From CAVVKW01 sp963749035 (GTDB lineage: Bacteria > Verrucomicrobiota > Verrucomicrobiia > Chthoniobacterales > JAATET01): a DNA stretch of 64,000 bases. The first letter of the stretch is position 1. Each line of letters opens with the position of its first letter. The notes beneath the pieces are model-generated. The model made no database searches. It was not told where the DNA came from and was given only the letters and a program-made list of their open reading frames with translations. Location of the stretch: positions 558,001 to 622,000 of the forward strand of contig CAVVKW010000004.1 in assembly GCA_963749035.1 (NCBI GenBank), read 5' to 3'. Below are positions 9,117 to 18,466 of the stretch, piece by piece. The translations under genes and the position numbers were made by a program.

Positions 9117-9791
9117 ATGAGTGCGAAAACGATCTTGCTGACGGGCTTCGGCGATTGGGCGGGGAGTTGTGCGAATCCGGCGAAGGCGGTGGCAGGGGCG
9201 CTGGACGGTGAGACGGTGGAAGGAGCGCAAGTCCGGACCGTGATCGCGCCGAGTGTCTTCGCGGAGATGGTGGGAGTGGTGACGGACGAGATCGACCGGA
9301 TCCAACCCGAGATCGTGGTGATGATGGGCGAGTTCAACGGTCGGACGATGATCACGGTCGAGCGGCTCGCTCAGAATTTGGTGGATGCCACGAGATACGG
9401 ATTGGGTGACCTGGCGGGAAATCAGCCGCAGGGGGTGCCGGTGGTGGAAGGTGGACCGGTAGCCTACTTCGCAACGCTGCCCATTCGGGCGATGGTTCGG
9501 GCGATGCGCGAGGAACGGATTCCGGCCGACATCTCGGACACGGCGGCGACGTTCGGCTGCAATCTTCTCATGTATGGGGTGCTTCACCACGTCGCGGTGC
9601 GGGGTTTGCCGATCCGGGCGGGGTGGATGCACCTCCCGTCACTGCCCGAGACCGCGGCGCTGGAGGAGAATCTCGGGTTGCCGAGTATGTCGGTGGCGAC
9701 GCAGGTGACCGGGGTGAGAGCGGCGCTCGGGGCGGTGGTGTTGCACGAAACGGATTGCGACGAGGTCGTTCGTTCCCGCTTCCAGCTGTGA
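9117..9791 (+). CDS. pcp: Pyroglutamyl-peptidase I (pyrrolidone-carboxylate peptidase)
   Basis: Encodes 224 residues, the normal length for peptidase family C15. The start LLTGFGDWAGSCANPA matches the TGF..W....NPS signature. The three catalytic residues are all present: Glu in TVERLAQN, Cys in TAATFGCNLLMYG and His in GWMHLP. The enzyme removes N-terminal pyroglutamate from peptides in the cytoplasm. It lies directly behind the MFS exporter, a pairing whose meaning is not obvious. Confidence 0.9.
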   Translation: MSAKTILLTGFGDWAGSCANPAKAVAGALDGETVEGAQVRTVIAPSVFAEMVGVVTDEIDRIQPEIVVMMGEFNGRTMITVERLAQNLVDATRYGLGDLAGNQPQGVPVVEGGPVAYFATLPIRAMVRAMREERIPADISDTAATFGCNLLMYGVLHHVAVRGLPIRAGWMHLPSLPETAALEENLGLPSMSVATQVTGVRAALGAVVLHETDCDEVVRSRFQL

Positions 9792-9878
9792 GGGTAGGGA
9801 TTGAGGACGGCCCGCTAAGTTTTCATCGTCTCATCGTTTCATCGACAGAGATTTTTCGGTTGGGGTAGGTTCGGCGGC

Positions 9879-11741
9879 GTGAGTTATCGCGTTTTCGCCC
9901 GGAAGTATCGCCCGCAGACCTTCGAACAGGTCGTCGGCCAGGAACACATCACCCGGACGCTGCAGAATGCCATCACCGCCGAGCGGTTGGCGCAGGCCTA
10001 TCTCTTCGTCGGCCCGCGGGGGATCGGGAAGACGTCGACGGCGCGGATTTTGGCCAAAGCGTTGAACTGCGAACGCGGCCCGACGACGGAGCCGTGCGGC
10101 GAATGTGACGCGTGTCGGGAGATCGCTGAGGGTAACAGTCTGGACGTGCTCGAGATCGATGGCGCGAGTAACAACTCGGTGGATTCCGTCCGCGAATTGC
10201 GGGAGAACGCGGCCTACGCACCGGCACGAGGGCCCTACAAAATTTACCTCATCGATGAGGTTCACATGCTGAGCACGGCGGCGTTCAACGCGTTGCTGAA
10301 AACGCTGGAGGAGCCACCGCCCCACGTGAAATTTATTTTTGCGACGACGGAGGCGCAAAAGGTGCCGGCGACGATCACGAGTCGGTGTCAGCGTTTTGAC
10401 CTGCGGCGGATTCCGGCGGAACTCATTGCGGCACATCTGCAGGCCATCGCGAAGAACGAATCGGTCGAGTTGGGGGACGAAGCGGCGGCGGCGGTGGCGA
10501 AGGGAGCGGACGGCGGACTGCGGGACGCGGAGTCGATGCTCGATCAACTCGTGGCGTTCTGCGGGGAGTCGATCTCGGAAGACGATGTGTTGACGGTCTT
10601 TGGGTTTACCGCGCGGGAAACGGTGCTGGATCTGACGGCTCGGTTGTTCGCGTTGGACGCCGGGGCGGCACTGGCACTGGTGGCGGATCAGGCGGAGGCC
10701 GGGCGGGATTTGTCGCGGCTGTTGGGCGACGTGATCGCTCACTTGCGGGATCTGTTGGTGACGAAGGTGCAGGCGGGCGGCGACCCGGAGGCGGCGGCGC
10801 AGGCGGAGGCGGTGTCGCGGGAGAAGCTGATCATTTTGCTGGAACACTTTGCGGAGGTCGAGGGGCGGTTGCGCTGGGCGACGGACAAACGACTCTACCT
10901 CGACGTCGCGGTGATCAAGGCGGTGCACCTGTTGGATCAGACGAGCCTGTCGGACGTGATCGATACGCTGACGGCGATCGGCGAGGGCGGTGAAGCCGTG
11001 CGGCGACCGCAGGTGTCCGAACAGGCCAAGGAGCAATTGGCGGAGCAGCGCCATCCGCTGCCGGAACGAAAGCCGGTCGCGCGACGGGAGGTGCCTTTGG
11101 CCCAGGAGAAGCCGGAAGTTCGCAAGTCGGTCCCGCAGCCGGAAACGGTCGCTGCGCCGCGAGAGGTTGCCGTCGAGCGAACGGCGCCGCGAGAGGACGC
11201 GACGGTAACGAAAGCCGCCGAGGCGCCTAATCCGATGGCTGAGGCGTCGGAGCCGGAACGTGAGAGTGCGGTTGAGAAACCTCCGAGCGGTGGGGAGATG
11301 ACGACGGAACCGGCCGCCGTCTGGGCAGCTCTTTCGACCGAGCTGGCGGGGGAGTCGGTGATCCAGCTTGGTTGGCTGGCGAGAGGTGAATTCGAGCGGA
11401 TCGACGGAAGTCGGTTCCAAGTCCGGTTTCCGGCGTCGCTGGAGGAAAACACCGTCGGGATGATCTGGAACGACCTCCGTAAAAAGCTCGAGCGGAGGTT
11501 AAAAGATGCACTCGGGCAGCGGGTCGAGTTTGCTCCGACTTTCTCGAGTGAGATGTCCGAGCCGGTGGTTCCCGAGGAGGAGGCCGCGCCGGAAGTCGAC
11601 CCGGTGACCGCGACGAAGAGCGATGATGCGGCGGAACCGGAACTGACGGCGGAGCAGGTGATGGAAAAGTTCCGTGATGACCCGTTGATCCGAAAAGCGA
11701 TTGAAGTCTTTCGTGCTGAGATAGAGACTCCGGCCACATGA
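9879..11741 (+). CDS. dnaX: DNA polymerase III subunit gamma/tau
   Basis: Encodes 620 residues from a GTG start (YRVFARKYRPQTFEQVVGQ). The AAA+ clamp-loader core shows Walker A (GPRGIGKTSTAR, about 46-57), the four-cysteine zinc module (CERGPTTEPCGECDAC), a Walker-B-like DEVHML and sensor 1 at TSRCQRF. After the collar domain (about 220-370) comes a charged Glu/Pro/Arg linker (380-480) and a C-terminal tau-like domain. It loads the beta clamp at the fork. It overlaps ybaB by 4 nt (ATGA), the standard dnaX-ybaB arrangement; recR does not follow in this window. Confidence 0.95.
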   Translation: MSYRVFARKYRPQTFEQVVGQEHITRTLQNAITAERLAQAYLFVGPRGIGKTSTARILAKALNCERGPTTEPCGECDACREIAEGNSLDVLEIDGASNNSVDSVRELRENAAYAPARGPYKIYLIDEVHMLSTAAFNALLKTLEEPPPHVKFIFATTEAQKVPATITSRCQRFDLRRIPAELIAAHLQAIAKNESVELGDEAAAAVAKGADGGLRDAESMLDQLVAFCGESISEDDVLTVFGFTARETVLDLTARLFALDAGAALALVADQAEAGRDLSRLLGDVIAHLRDLLVTKVQAGGDPEAAAQAEAVSREKLIILLEHFAEVEGRLRWATDKRLYLDVAVIKAVHLLDQTSLSDVIDTLTAIGEGGEAVRRPQVSEQAKEQLAEQRHPLPERKPVARREVPLAQEKPEVRKSVPQPETVAAPREVAVERTAPREDATVTKAAEAPNPMAEASEPERESAVEKPPSGGEMTTEPAAVWAALSTELAGESVIQLGWLARGEFERIDGSRFQVRFPASLEENTVGMIWNDLRKKLERRLKDALGQRVEFAPTFSSEMSEPVVPEEEAAPEVDPVTATKSDDAAEPELTAEQVMEKFRDDPLIRKAIEVFRAEIETPAT

Positions 11742-12052
11742 ATATTCAAAAAATGCTCAAGCAGGCGCAGGAGATGCAGGAAAAGATGGCTTCGGCGCAG
11801 GCGGAACTCGGTGAGAAGACGGTGGAATCCAGCGTGGGCGGAGGCAAGGTCACCGTGGTCGCGAGTGGCGCGGGAGACGTGCTCTCGATCAAGATCGATC
11901 CGGCGGTCGTCGATCCTGAAGACGTCGAGATGCTGGAAGATCTGGTTTTGAGCGGCGTTCAGCAGGCGATCGGTGAGGCCAAGCAGATGGCGACCGACGA
12001 GATGGGCAAATTAACGTCTGGAATGAACATTCCGGGATTGCCGGGAATGTGA
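11738..12052 (+). CDS. ybaB: YbaB/EbfC family nucleoid-associated protein
   Basis: Encodes 104 residues with the family layout: an N-terminal amphipathic helix (NIQKMLKQAQEMQEKM), a central beta segment containing GGGKVTVVASGAGDVLSIKI, and a C-terminal helix. Family members are DNA-binding dimers associated with the nucleoid. The start codon overlaps the dnaX stop (ATGA), implying translational coupling. recR, the frequent third gene of this operon, is missing here; the next gene is convergent. Confidence 0.93.
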   Translation: MNIQKMLKQAQEMQEKMASAQAELGEKTVESSVGGGKVTVVASGAGDVLSIKIDPAVVDPEDVEMLEDLVLSGVQQAIGEAKQMATDEMGKLTSGMNIPGLPGM

Positions 12053-12083
12053 GGGCAGGAGCGGTCCGCTGGCTCGATGAGAG

Positions 12084-12923
12084 TCAAGTGAAGAACCGGT
12101 CCTGTTTCGCGCTGATCGGGCGCTCCAGTTTCTTCAGCACGAGAAGCATGTCTTCCCAGACCTTGCGCTTTTCGGTGGTCGCTTGATTTCGAAGCAGGTA
12201 GGCGGGGTGATAGGTCGCGAGGACCGGAACGCCCTCGTATTCGAGCCATTTTCCCCGGAGGTCGCGCATGGGGCGTTTCTCGCCCAGCAGACCTTCGACG
12301 GCGGTGGCTCCGAGGGCAACGAGAACCTTCGGTCTGACGAGTCGGATCTGCTCGGCGAGCCACGGGAAGCAGGTCGCCATTTCTTCGGGCTTTGGTTTCC
12401 GATTGCCGCTGGTGCCCGGCGGCATGTCCGGGCGGCACTTGAGAACGTTTGCGATGTAAACGTCACCCCGGGCGAATCCCATCGTCTGGATGATTTTGGT
12501 GAGGAGCTGTCCGGCCTTGCCGACGAAGGGCTCGCCTTGAACGTCCTCGTCGGCACCGGGTGCCTCGCCAACGAACATGAGTTCGGCGTCGGGATTGCCG
12601 ACGCCAAAAACGACTTGGGTGCGTGAGCTGACGAGGTGGGGGCACTCGGTGCAACCGATGGCGGCGGCTTGGAGGCCGGGCAGGCTCCAGGAGCGAGTCG
12701 GAATGAGTGCGGGGGAGGTCGATCCCGGAGATTCAAGGTTGGAAGCGCCGGGGGGGGGTTGGTCGGAGGTCTTGGTCGGAGGATTCGCGACGGCCAACTC
12801 GTGAGCGACGACCTTGAGCCGGTGCAGGGCGGCACGGGACGCGCCGGATGGAGGGATCAACCCATTGCGGAGCTCTTCGAGCAGCGGCAGGGTGGTGGAT
12901 ACGGCGGAATGAAAACGGTCCAT
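12084..12923 (-). CDS. Type-4 uracil-DNA glycosylase
   Basis: Encodes 279 residues from the ATG at 12923; longer frames to 13160 overlap the upstream pseudouridine synthase and are spurious. The C-terminal 200 residues form the catalytic domain: motif 1 GEAPGADEDVQGEPFVG, and the late motif ATYHPAYLLRN. Four cysteines fit the [4Fe-4S] cluster of family 4: the pair in IGCTECPHL, one in NVLKCRPDMPP and one in EEMATCFPWL. The first 85 residues are a Pro-rich extension of unknown role. The enzyme excises uracil from DNA. It lies 5 nt behind the pseudouridine synthase gene. Confidence 0.92.
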   Translation of the reverse strand: MDRFHSAVSTTLPLLEELRNGLIPPSGASRAALHRLKVVAHELAVANPPTKTSDQPPPGASNLESPGSTSPALIPTRSWSLPGLQAAAIGCTECPHLVSSRTQVVFGVGNPDAELMFVGEAPGADEDVQGEPFVGKAGQLLTKIIQTMGFARGDVYIANVLKCRPDMPPGTSGNRKPKPEEMATCFPWLAEQIRLVRPKVLVALGATAVEGLLGEKRPMRDLRGKWLEYEGVPVLATYHPAYLLRNQATTEKRKVWEDMLLVLKKLERPISAKQDRFFT

Positions 12924-12928
12924 CGAAC

Positions 12929-13843
12929 TTAAAGCTGCCGTTCGGTGTCCGGGGGGACGAGCGGAAAATCGTCGGGAACTTCGGCGCGGTAGGTGAGGCG
13001 TTTGCCGCTGACGGGGTGATCGAAAGCCAGGCTCCAGGCGTGGAGCAGGTGACGCTCGAAGGAGCCCTTCCGCCCGTAGATCGCGTCGCCCGCGAGGGCG
13101 AGCCCGATGTGCTTGAGGTGCACGCGGATCTGGTGGGTTCGGCCCGTGCGGGGGCGGCACTCGACGAGCGAAAGTTCTTCGGAGGTCGAGAGGAGTCGCC
13201 AGTCGGTGACGGCGGGTCGGGCGCTCTCGTGCGTCGAGACGGCCATGCGCTGGCGGTGAACCTTGTGGCGGGAAATGGCGGCGTCGACGCAGCCGTGCGA
13301 TTTACGAGGAACGCCGAAGACGACGGCAAGGTAGATTTTTTCGATGGTGCGCTCGGCGAACTGAGCCGCGAGGGAGCGGTGGGCGGCGTCGTTTTTGGCG
13401 ACGACGAGACAGCCGGACGTTTCTCGGTCCAGGCGGTGAATGATCCCGGGACGCTCTTCGCCGCCGATGACGGACAGTCCACCGCAGTGGTGGAGGAGGG
13501 CGTTGACGAGGGTGCCGTCGGGGTTGCCCGCACCGGGGTGCACGACGAGTCCCGCGGGCTTGTCGAGGACGATCAGATCGGCATCTTCGTGAAGGATCGT
13601 GAGCGGGATGTCCTCCGCGATCAAGCGTTCGACCGGGACAGCTTCGGGGACGTCGAGGGTGAGGGTGTCGTCGGGGCGGAGGGATTCGGAAGGTCGGGCG
13701 CTGGCGCCATTGCGAAGCGCGTGACCGGAGCGGATGAGGTCTTGAATCCGGGAACGCGAGAGATCGGTGCGTCGGGCGGAAAGGTATTGGTCGAAACGGG
13801 TGCCGGCTTCTTCGGCGCTGACTTGAAAGGTGGCGGTAAGCAT
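12929..13843 (-). CDS. RluA/RluD-family pseudouridine synthase
   Basis: Encodes 304 residues when started at ATG 13843 (MLTATFQVSAEEAGTRFDQ), which gives the normal family length. Alternative ATGs at 13918 and 13921 would add about 26 residues and nearly touch the divergent kinase start. An S4 RNA-binding domain (about 12-70) precedes the catalytic domain, which has the conserved catalytic Asp in GIIHRLDRETSG and the later RTGRTHQIRVHL. The family isomerises uridines in 23S rRNA; RluD is the closest guess. It heads a two-gene operon with the glycosylase. Confidence 0.9.
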   Translation of the reverse strand: MLTATFQVSAEEAGTRFDQYLSARRTDLSRSRIQDLIRSGHALRNGASARPSESLRPDDTLTLDVPEAVPVERLIAEDIPLTILHEDADLIVLDKPAGLVVHPGAGNPDGTLVNALLHHCGGLSVIGGEERPGIIHRLDRETSGCLVVAKNDAAHRSLAAQFAERTIEKIYLAVVFGVPRKSHGCVDAAISRHKVHRQRMAVSTHESARPAVTDWRLLSTSEELSLVECRPRTGRTHQIRVHLKHIGLALAGDAIYGRKGSFERHLLHAWSLAFDHPVSGKRLTYRAEVPDDFPLVPPDTERQL

Positions 13844-13922
13844 GAACGCGGGTGGCAGTTGGTAATTTGGAAGGGAAGTTTCGGCGATTGCTCCGAGCCG
13901 GTCTGGATGGTAGTTCATCATT

Positions 13923-15707
13923 ATGTCGGAAGCGACTCCCCAGATCATCGAACCTTGTCCGTCGTGCGGACAGCTGATCGACGTGACGGATGAGATGCCA
14001 TTTTCGGAGGTGGCGTGCCCGGGGTGCGGTGCCGAGATGCGGGCGCGGAAGCAATTCAACAACTTCAGCTTACTGGAGTTGCTCGGCGAGGGCGGGATGG
14101 GCTCGGTGTTCAAAGCCAACGACTTGAATCTCCAGCGGGCGGTGGCGTTGAAGATTCTCAAGAAGGAAGCCGGGGCGACGGAGTCCGATTGGCAGAAGCT
14201 CGAGCAGGAGGCGCGAATCACGGCGTCGATCAACCATCCGCACGTGGTGAAGGTGTTCTCTTTCGGCGAAGATCACGGGCAGTTTTACCTCGCGATGGAG
14301 TTGGTCGAGAAGGGCTCGCTCGACGAGTTGATGACTTTGCAGGGTGCGGTGTCGGAGGCGCAGGTGCTGGGTGTGGGAATCCAAATCGCGGAAGGCTTGC
14401 AGGCGGCGCTCGAGCGAGGGCTTCTGCATCGCGACGTCAAACCCGGGAACATTCTCTTCGCCGATGCGAACACGGCAAAGATCGTGGATTTCGGTTTGGC
14501 GTTGCTTCTGGCCGAGGAGGCTCAGGAACGCGGGGAGATCTGGGGGACGCCTTATTACATCGCGCCGGAGAAATTGGACAATCGGCCGGAGGATTTTCGG
14601 AGTGATCTCTACAGTCTGGGCGGCACGCTTTTCCACGCGCTGGCGGGTCGTCCGCCGTTCGAAGCGAGCACGGCATCGATGGTGGCACTGAAGCACATTA
14701 AAAGTCAGGCGGTCAGCCTGCAGGCATTCGCGCCGGACGTCTCGAGTGAGACGGCCTACGTGATCAACCGAATGCTACAGAAAGATCCGGACGATCGCTA
14801 CGCGTCTTACGAGGAGCTGATCGGACACCTGAGCTACGCGCGGGACACGTTGCTCGAGCGATCGCGCAAGCCGGCCCAGCGGAAACAGCGGGTCGAGGTC
14901 GAGTCCAAGGGGGGGCGGACGTTGATGGGACTGATTTGGATGACCACGTTAGTCGTGGTGATTGCCGGGGCGGCATCGTTGTATCTGTTCCGCGATTCGA
15001 TTTTCACCGACGAGGAAGCGGCGAGTGCGCGCGGTGGTGCGAGCGAGGTGAAGATTTACAACGAATCGGTCGCCGAAGGTCGCGAGGAGTTTCTGGCGGG
15101 ACGTTACGCCGACGCCCGGGAGAGTTACGCTTACGCGGCGGCGCAGGCGCGCGATCTTCAGCCGAGTTACAACTGGGCAACCGCGCTGGAAGGTTTGTCG
15201 GCGTTGATGGCGGGAGACGAGGACGAGGCGAACCAGCTCTTCGAGGCGATGCATCGGCGGGGGTTGTTCAGTTTGAAAGGAACGGACCAGGGGTTGGCAA
15301 ATTTCTTCGTGGAGCTGGGTCGGTTGATGGCGGCGCCGAGAGCGGTGGGACCGGGTTCTGCGGCGCAATATTCCAAGAAAAATTTTGAGTCGTTTGGGCT
15401 TTTTGCGTTCGGCCTGAAGAACTGGGAGATGGGGAAGGTCCTCGACGCGGCGCCGTGGCTGAAGGCCTTTGAACTGTCGAACCCAGAGGCTCCGAATCAA
15501 TGGATAGCGGCCTTCAAGCCAGTCGTCGCCCCTTACCTGGCGGATTACGCGCTTTACGAAAAATTGCAGAGCGAGGGGGCAGGCATTAGTGGACCGGCGG
15601 TCGCCGGATTTGCGACCCGGGTCGAGTCTGCCAAGCGCAAGACGACGACCGGAAGTCGGATCAAAGACCTGATGGATTCCCTGGTGGAGGAGGCCAGAGC
15701 TCGCTAG
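13923..15707 (+). CDS. Membrane-anchored Ser/Thr protein kinase with N-terminal zinc ribbon
   Basis: Encodes 594 residues. Two CPSCG/CPGCG pairs (about 11-40) form a zinc ribbon. The kinase domain follows with all key elements: glycine loop GEGGMGSVF, Lys in VALKILKK, HRDVKPGN, DFG in IVDFGLA and APE in YYIAPEKL. A single membrane helix lies at about 337-358, then a TPR-like domain to the end (AGRYADARESYAYAA). Such Hanks-type kinases signal through phosphorylation with the kinase in the cytoplasm; here the TPR part would be extracytoplasmic. It is divergent from the pseudouridine synthase with only about 80 nt between starts. Confidence 0.92.
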   Translation: MSEATPQIIEPCPSCGQLIDVTDEMPFSEVACPGCGAEMRARKQFNNFSLLELLGEGGMGSVFKANDLNLQRAVALKILKKEAGATESDWQKLEQEARITASINHPHVVKVFSFGEDHGQFYLAMELVEKGSLDELMTLQGAVSEAQVLGVGIQIAEGLQAALERGLLHRDVKPGNILFADANTAKIVDFGLALLLAEEAQERGEIWGTPYYIAPEKLDNRPEDFRSDLYSLGGTLFHALAGRPPFEASTASMVALKHIKSQAVSLQAFAPDVSSETAYVINRMLQKDPDDRYASYEELIGHLSYARDTLLERSRKPAQRKQRVEVESKGGRTLMGLIWMTTLVVVIAGAASLYLFRDSIFTDEEAASARGGASEVKIYNESVAEGREEFLAGRYADARESYAYAAAQARDLQPSYNWATALEGLSALMAGDEDEANQLFEAMHRRGLFSLKGTDQGLANFFVELGRLMAAPRAVGPGSAAQYSKKNFESFGLFAFGLKNWEMGKVLDAAPWLKAFELSNPEAPNQWIAAFKPVVAPYLADYALYEKLQSEGAGISGPAVAGFATRVESAKRKTTTGSRIKDLMDSLVEEARAR

Positions 15708-15791
15708 CTGGGGCGCCGGTCGCTGGGTTTTACGGAGCGGGGCTGGCTCAGCGATCGTATGATTGCCCAGGTTCGCGGCTCGGTTCAGGTA

Positions 15792-16586
15792 TCAAGTTTT
15801 GATGTGCCCGTAGCGGGCACGAACGAAGCAGTAAATCGCATACGCCGCGAGGCCAATGGCCATGAATCCTAAAAGAATGCTCCCGTAAGCCTGATCGTGG
15901 AGGAACTGGAGCGCTCCGCCCATGCCCTTGGCCTCGCTGGCGTCAGACTGCCAACCAGCGATGACGAGGAAACCTCCAATCAAGAGAAAAACGAACCCGC
16001 GCGCCGCGATACCAATCCGAGCGGAGCGGTCCACCCACGTTCGAAGCGTCTCGCTGCCTTCGGTCACGGTGAACTTCTTCCGGTAGCTCGCCGTGAAGGA
16101 TCGATAGAGAAAGTGGACGCCGACGCCGAGGACGATGAGGCCGAGGAGGATGACCAGCCATTCGCCCATCGGCTGACTCATGGTCTTCGAAGCCGCTTCG
16201 CCGGTGCCATTCTCGGCACCGCTTCCTTCGCCCGAGAGAAGGCGGACGACGGCGTAGGCGAGACCGACGTAAGTGAGGCCCGACACGAATCGTCCGATCC
16301 GTTCCGCGATGGCTTGAACGCCATCCTTGTCACCGGTGTTCGCGGCGAAGGTCGCAACGAAGCGCCAGATCACGTAACAGATCAAGCCGATGAGGAGAGC
16401 GCCGAGGATGACCCAGCCCCACGGTTGAGCGCCGAGAGTTTCGAGCGAAGATTTGGCGTCTGCGTCCTTGCCGCCGCCGCTGATGGCACTCTCTGCGGCC
16501 AGGCTTGCGATGGTGAGATAGATGAGTGCCTTGGCGGAATATCCAATGCGGGCGAATTTATCGATGAAGGAGGACGGGTCGGCCAT
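15792..16586 (-). CDS. DUF1206 membrane protein
   Basis: Encodes 264 residues with six hydrophobic helices arranged as three repeated pairs. Each unit carries a similar motif: FARIGYSAKALIYLTIA, RIGRFVSGLTYVGLAYAVV and RSARIGIAARGFVFLLIGGF. This triplicated R-x-G...Y/F pattern defines DUF1206. The function is unknown. It is convergent with the kinase gene and divergent from the small gene at 16715. Confidence 0.85.
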   Translation of the reverse strand: MADPSSFIDKFARIGYSAKALIYLTIASLAAESAISGGGKDADAKSSLETLGAQPWGWVILGALLIGLICYVIWRFVATFAANTGDKDGVQAIAERIGRFVSGLTYVGLAYAVVRLLSGEGSGAENGTGEAASKTMSQPMGEWLVILLGLIVLGVGVHFLYRSFTASYRKKFTVTEGSETLRTWVDRSARIGIAARGFVFLLIGGFLVIAGWQSDASEAKGMGGALQFLHDQAYGSILLGFMAIGLAAYAIYCFVRARYGHIKT

Positions 16587-16714
16587 GTGATCTGATACGG
16601 ATGTGATGACGGCGGCGCGGGGAATTTTGTGAGGCGACTCCTGGTCCGGTAGTGCGTCGGCCGTCGGCGGAGAATTGAGTTTTCAGATTCGGGAATTCGG
16701 TGGAGGGTGCTTGC

Positions 16715-16912
16715 ATGGAAGAACTGGTTAAGCTCATCGAGAATCGGGTTGGAATCTCCGAGGCGCAGGCGCGCCAGGCCGCGGAGACGGCGATTGAATT
16801 TGTCAAAGGCCGTCTGCCTTCGGGTCTGGCGGGTCACGTCGACGATTTCGTCGCCGGCAAGGGCATGCCCAACACGATGAGCCTGATGGGCAGTCTCTTC
16901 GGGCGGAAGTAA
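16715..16912 (+). CDS. Small conserved-looking protein of unknown function
   Basis: Encodes 65 residues beginning MEELVKLIENRVGISEAQA. The ATG at 16715 is preferred over an upstream GTG at 16700 because GGAGGG (16703-16708) sits at proper spacing. It forms a helical bundle-like fold with GISEAQARQAAETAIEFVKGRLP and ends in LMGSLFGRK. The pattern resembles the helical repeats of DUF2267/DUF937-like small proteins, but this is only a resemblance. Confidence 0.65.
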   Translation: MEELVKLIENRVGISEAQARQAAETAIEFVKGRLPSGLAGHVDDFVAGKGMPNTMSLMGSLFGRK

Positions 16913-16931
16913 CGGAGGGCGTTGCCGATCA

Positions 16932-18455
16932 ATGAACTCCGACCCGCGATCGCGTAAACTGCCGCGCCGCCTTCGAATGGGTCGCGCGTTCCTGGCGTTC
17001 AGCCTGTGCCTCTCCAGCGGGCTGGGTGCAGCGCCGGATCAGTTTGTGCGGACGCGGGTCGTGGACAACCTCGGTTCGGTAACGGACCGACGGATTTCTG
17101 ACGCGGTCCTGTTCAACAACAACGGGGACGTCGTTTTTCGCGTCGTGGCGACCGGAGCCGAAGCAACGCCACTCGGAACGTTCTTCGCGCCAGAGGTCGG
17201 ACCCGTGCTGGAGGTGCGGCCGCCCGGGGGATACGACATCACCGAGGCCACCGCCCTCAATCTGCGCGGAACCGTCGTCGGTAAGGCAGCGACGTTGGAC
17301 AATACGATGCAGACGGCGTTTGTCTGGACGGCAAAACTCGGAGCGTTCCAAGCGGAGGGCACCGACCCGGGATCGAGTCTTTTCAAATCGATCAACGTCG
17401 CGAGCGTGGCACTGGGATCGCAGGACTCGGGAACGTTCGAATTGATCACGTGGAATCCGGCGACGCAGCCGCCGACGGTGACGACGATCGAACCTCCGCC
17501 CTTCACCACCGGCACCGAGCCGGTGGCGATCAACGCCAACGGCGAGGCACTGATCCTGGCCTCCGTCGACGGAGCGCAACGACTTGTCGTTTGGAACGGG
17601 ACAACCAGTCAGGCAGTCGGTCCCGCCGTGCCGGAGGGATTCACACTTTTCCCGACAAATACGGCGATCAACGATGCCGGTGACGTGGTGTCGGTGATGG
17701 TGGATCCGACGGCGTTCATCTATCGGGCTGTCGTGGTGAGGGCAGCGGCCCGGGACTCGTTTGAAACCTTCGACTTTCCCCGCCGGGCCGACAGCGTCTT
17801 CCAACTTCGGTTCAACGACCTGGCTCAGATCTGCTTCGGGACGAGTGACGGGAAGATCGAGTTTCTCGATTCCAGGACCGGTCGATCCGTCGCGTTCGAC
17901 GGGTATCGGGGGCTGCTGAACAACGCCGGGGTGATGGTATTTGGTTCGCAGGGAAAGCTCGTCTATTGGGAGTCACTCAACCCGACCATTCCACCGGTCA
18001 TCGTGCCGGTGAAGGCGGGGACGGTCCGGCAGGCACCGGACGTCGTGGCTTTGAACGACGTCGGAAGTCTGGTCATACGCTTAGCGCGGTCGACGAACGA
18101 GAACGGCGATGCTCTGGAAGTTTACGGGCCGGCGGCATTCCCGCCGACGCCGGTCGTCGTTCAAGTCCGTGCCAAGCGAAACGCGTTCCGGATCGCGCAG
18201 AGTGATCGGTTTCGGCGCAAGGTGGCCCGCGCTCGAGTATTGCAAGGCGGCTCGCGGATCCAGAGTCGAATCCGATTCACGATCAACGGTGATCTGCCGA
18301 AAGGACTGCGATTCCGAAAAAATCGTGGCCTCATCGCGGGTCGCGCGCGGGAGAAGGGCAAATTTATCGTCAAGGTCGCGGCGACCTACCGCGTCGATAG
18401 TCAGCTCATTCAGTCCGCCTCGGATCGGATCAGACTCCGCGTCTTCCGTCCCTAA
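16932..18455 (+). CDS. Secreted protein with HAF-type repeats and a putative Ig-like domain
   Basis: Encodes 507 residues with an N-terminal signal (positively charged 1-20, hydrophobic AFLAFSLCLSSGLG). Short repeats of the HAF type recur along the chain: ALNLRGTVVGKA, INANGEALILA, INDAGDVVSVM, LNNAGVMVFGS and LNDVGSLVIRL, suggesting a propeller-like fold. The last 90 residues fit a putative Ig domain (LPKGLRF...GLIAGRAREKGKF). It is probably an exported or surface protein of unknown function. It starts 19 nt after the preceding small gene. Confidence 0.72.
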   Translation: MNSDPRSRKLPRRLRMGRAFLAFSLCLSSGLGAAPDQFVRTRVVDNLGSVTDRRISDAVLFNNNGDVVFRVVATGAEATPLGTFFAPEVGPVLEVRPPGGYDITEATALNLRGTVVGKAATLDNTMQTAFVWTAKLGAFQAEGTDPGSSLFKSINVASVALGSQDSGTFELITWNPATQPPTVTTIEPPPFTTGTEPVAINANGEALILASVDGAQRLVVWNGTTSQAVGPAVPEGFTLFPTNTAINDAGDVVSVMVDPTAFIYRAVVVRAAARDSFETFDFPRRADSVFQLRFNDLAQICFGTSDGKIEFLDSRTGRSVAFDGYRGLLNNAGVMVFGSQGKLVYWESLNPTIPPVIVPVKAGTVRQAPDVVALNDVGSLVIRLARSTNENGDALEVYGPAAFPPTPVVVQVRAKRNAFRIAQSDRFRRKVARARVLQGGSRIQSRIRFTINGDLPKGLRFRKNRGLIAGRAREKGKFIVKVAATYRVDSQLIQSASDRIRLRVFRP

Positions 18456-18466
18456 TTACTCTTAGC

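Noticed and set aside
9831..11420. 529-codon minus-strand open frame
   Set aside because: Antisense to dnaX; Arg/His-rich with no domain pattern.
13918..13921. Upstream starts for the pseudouridine synthase
   Set aside because: They would add about 26 non-family residues and crowd the divergent kinase start; the ATG at 13843 gives the usual length.
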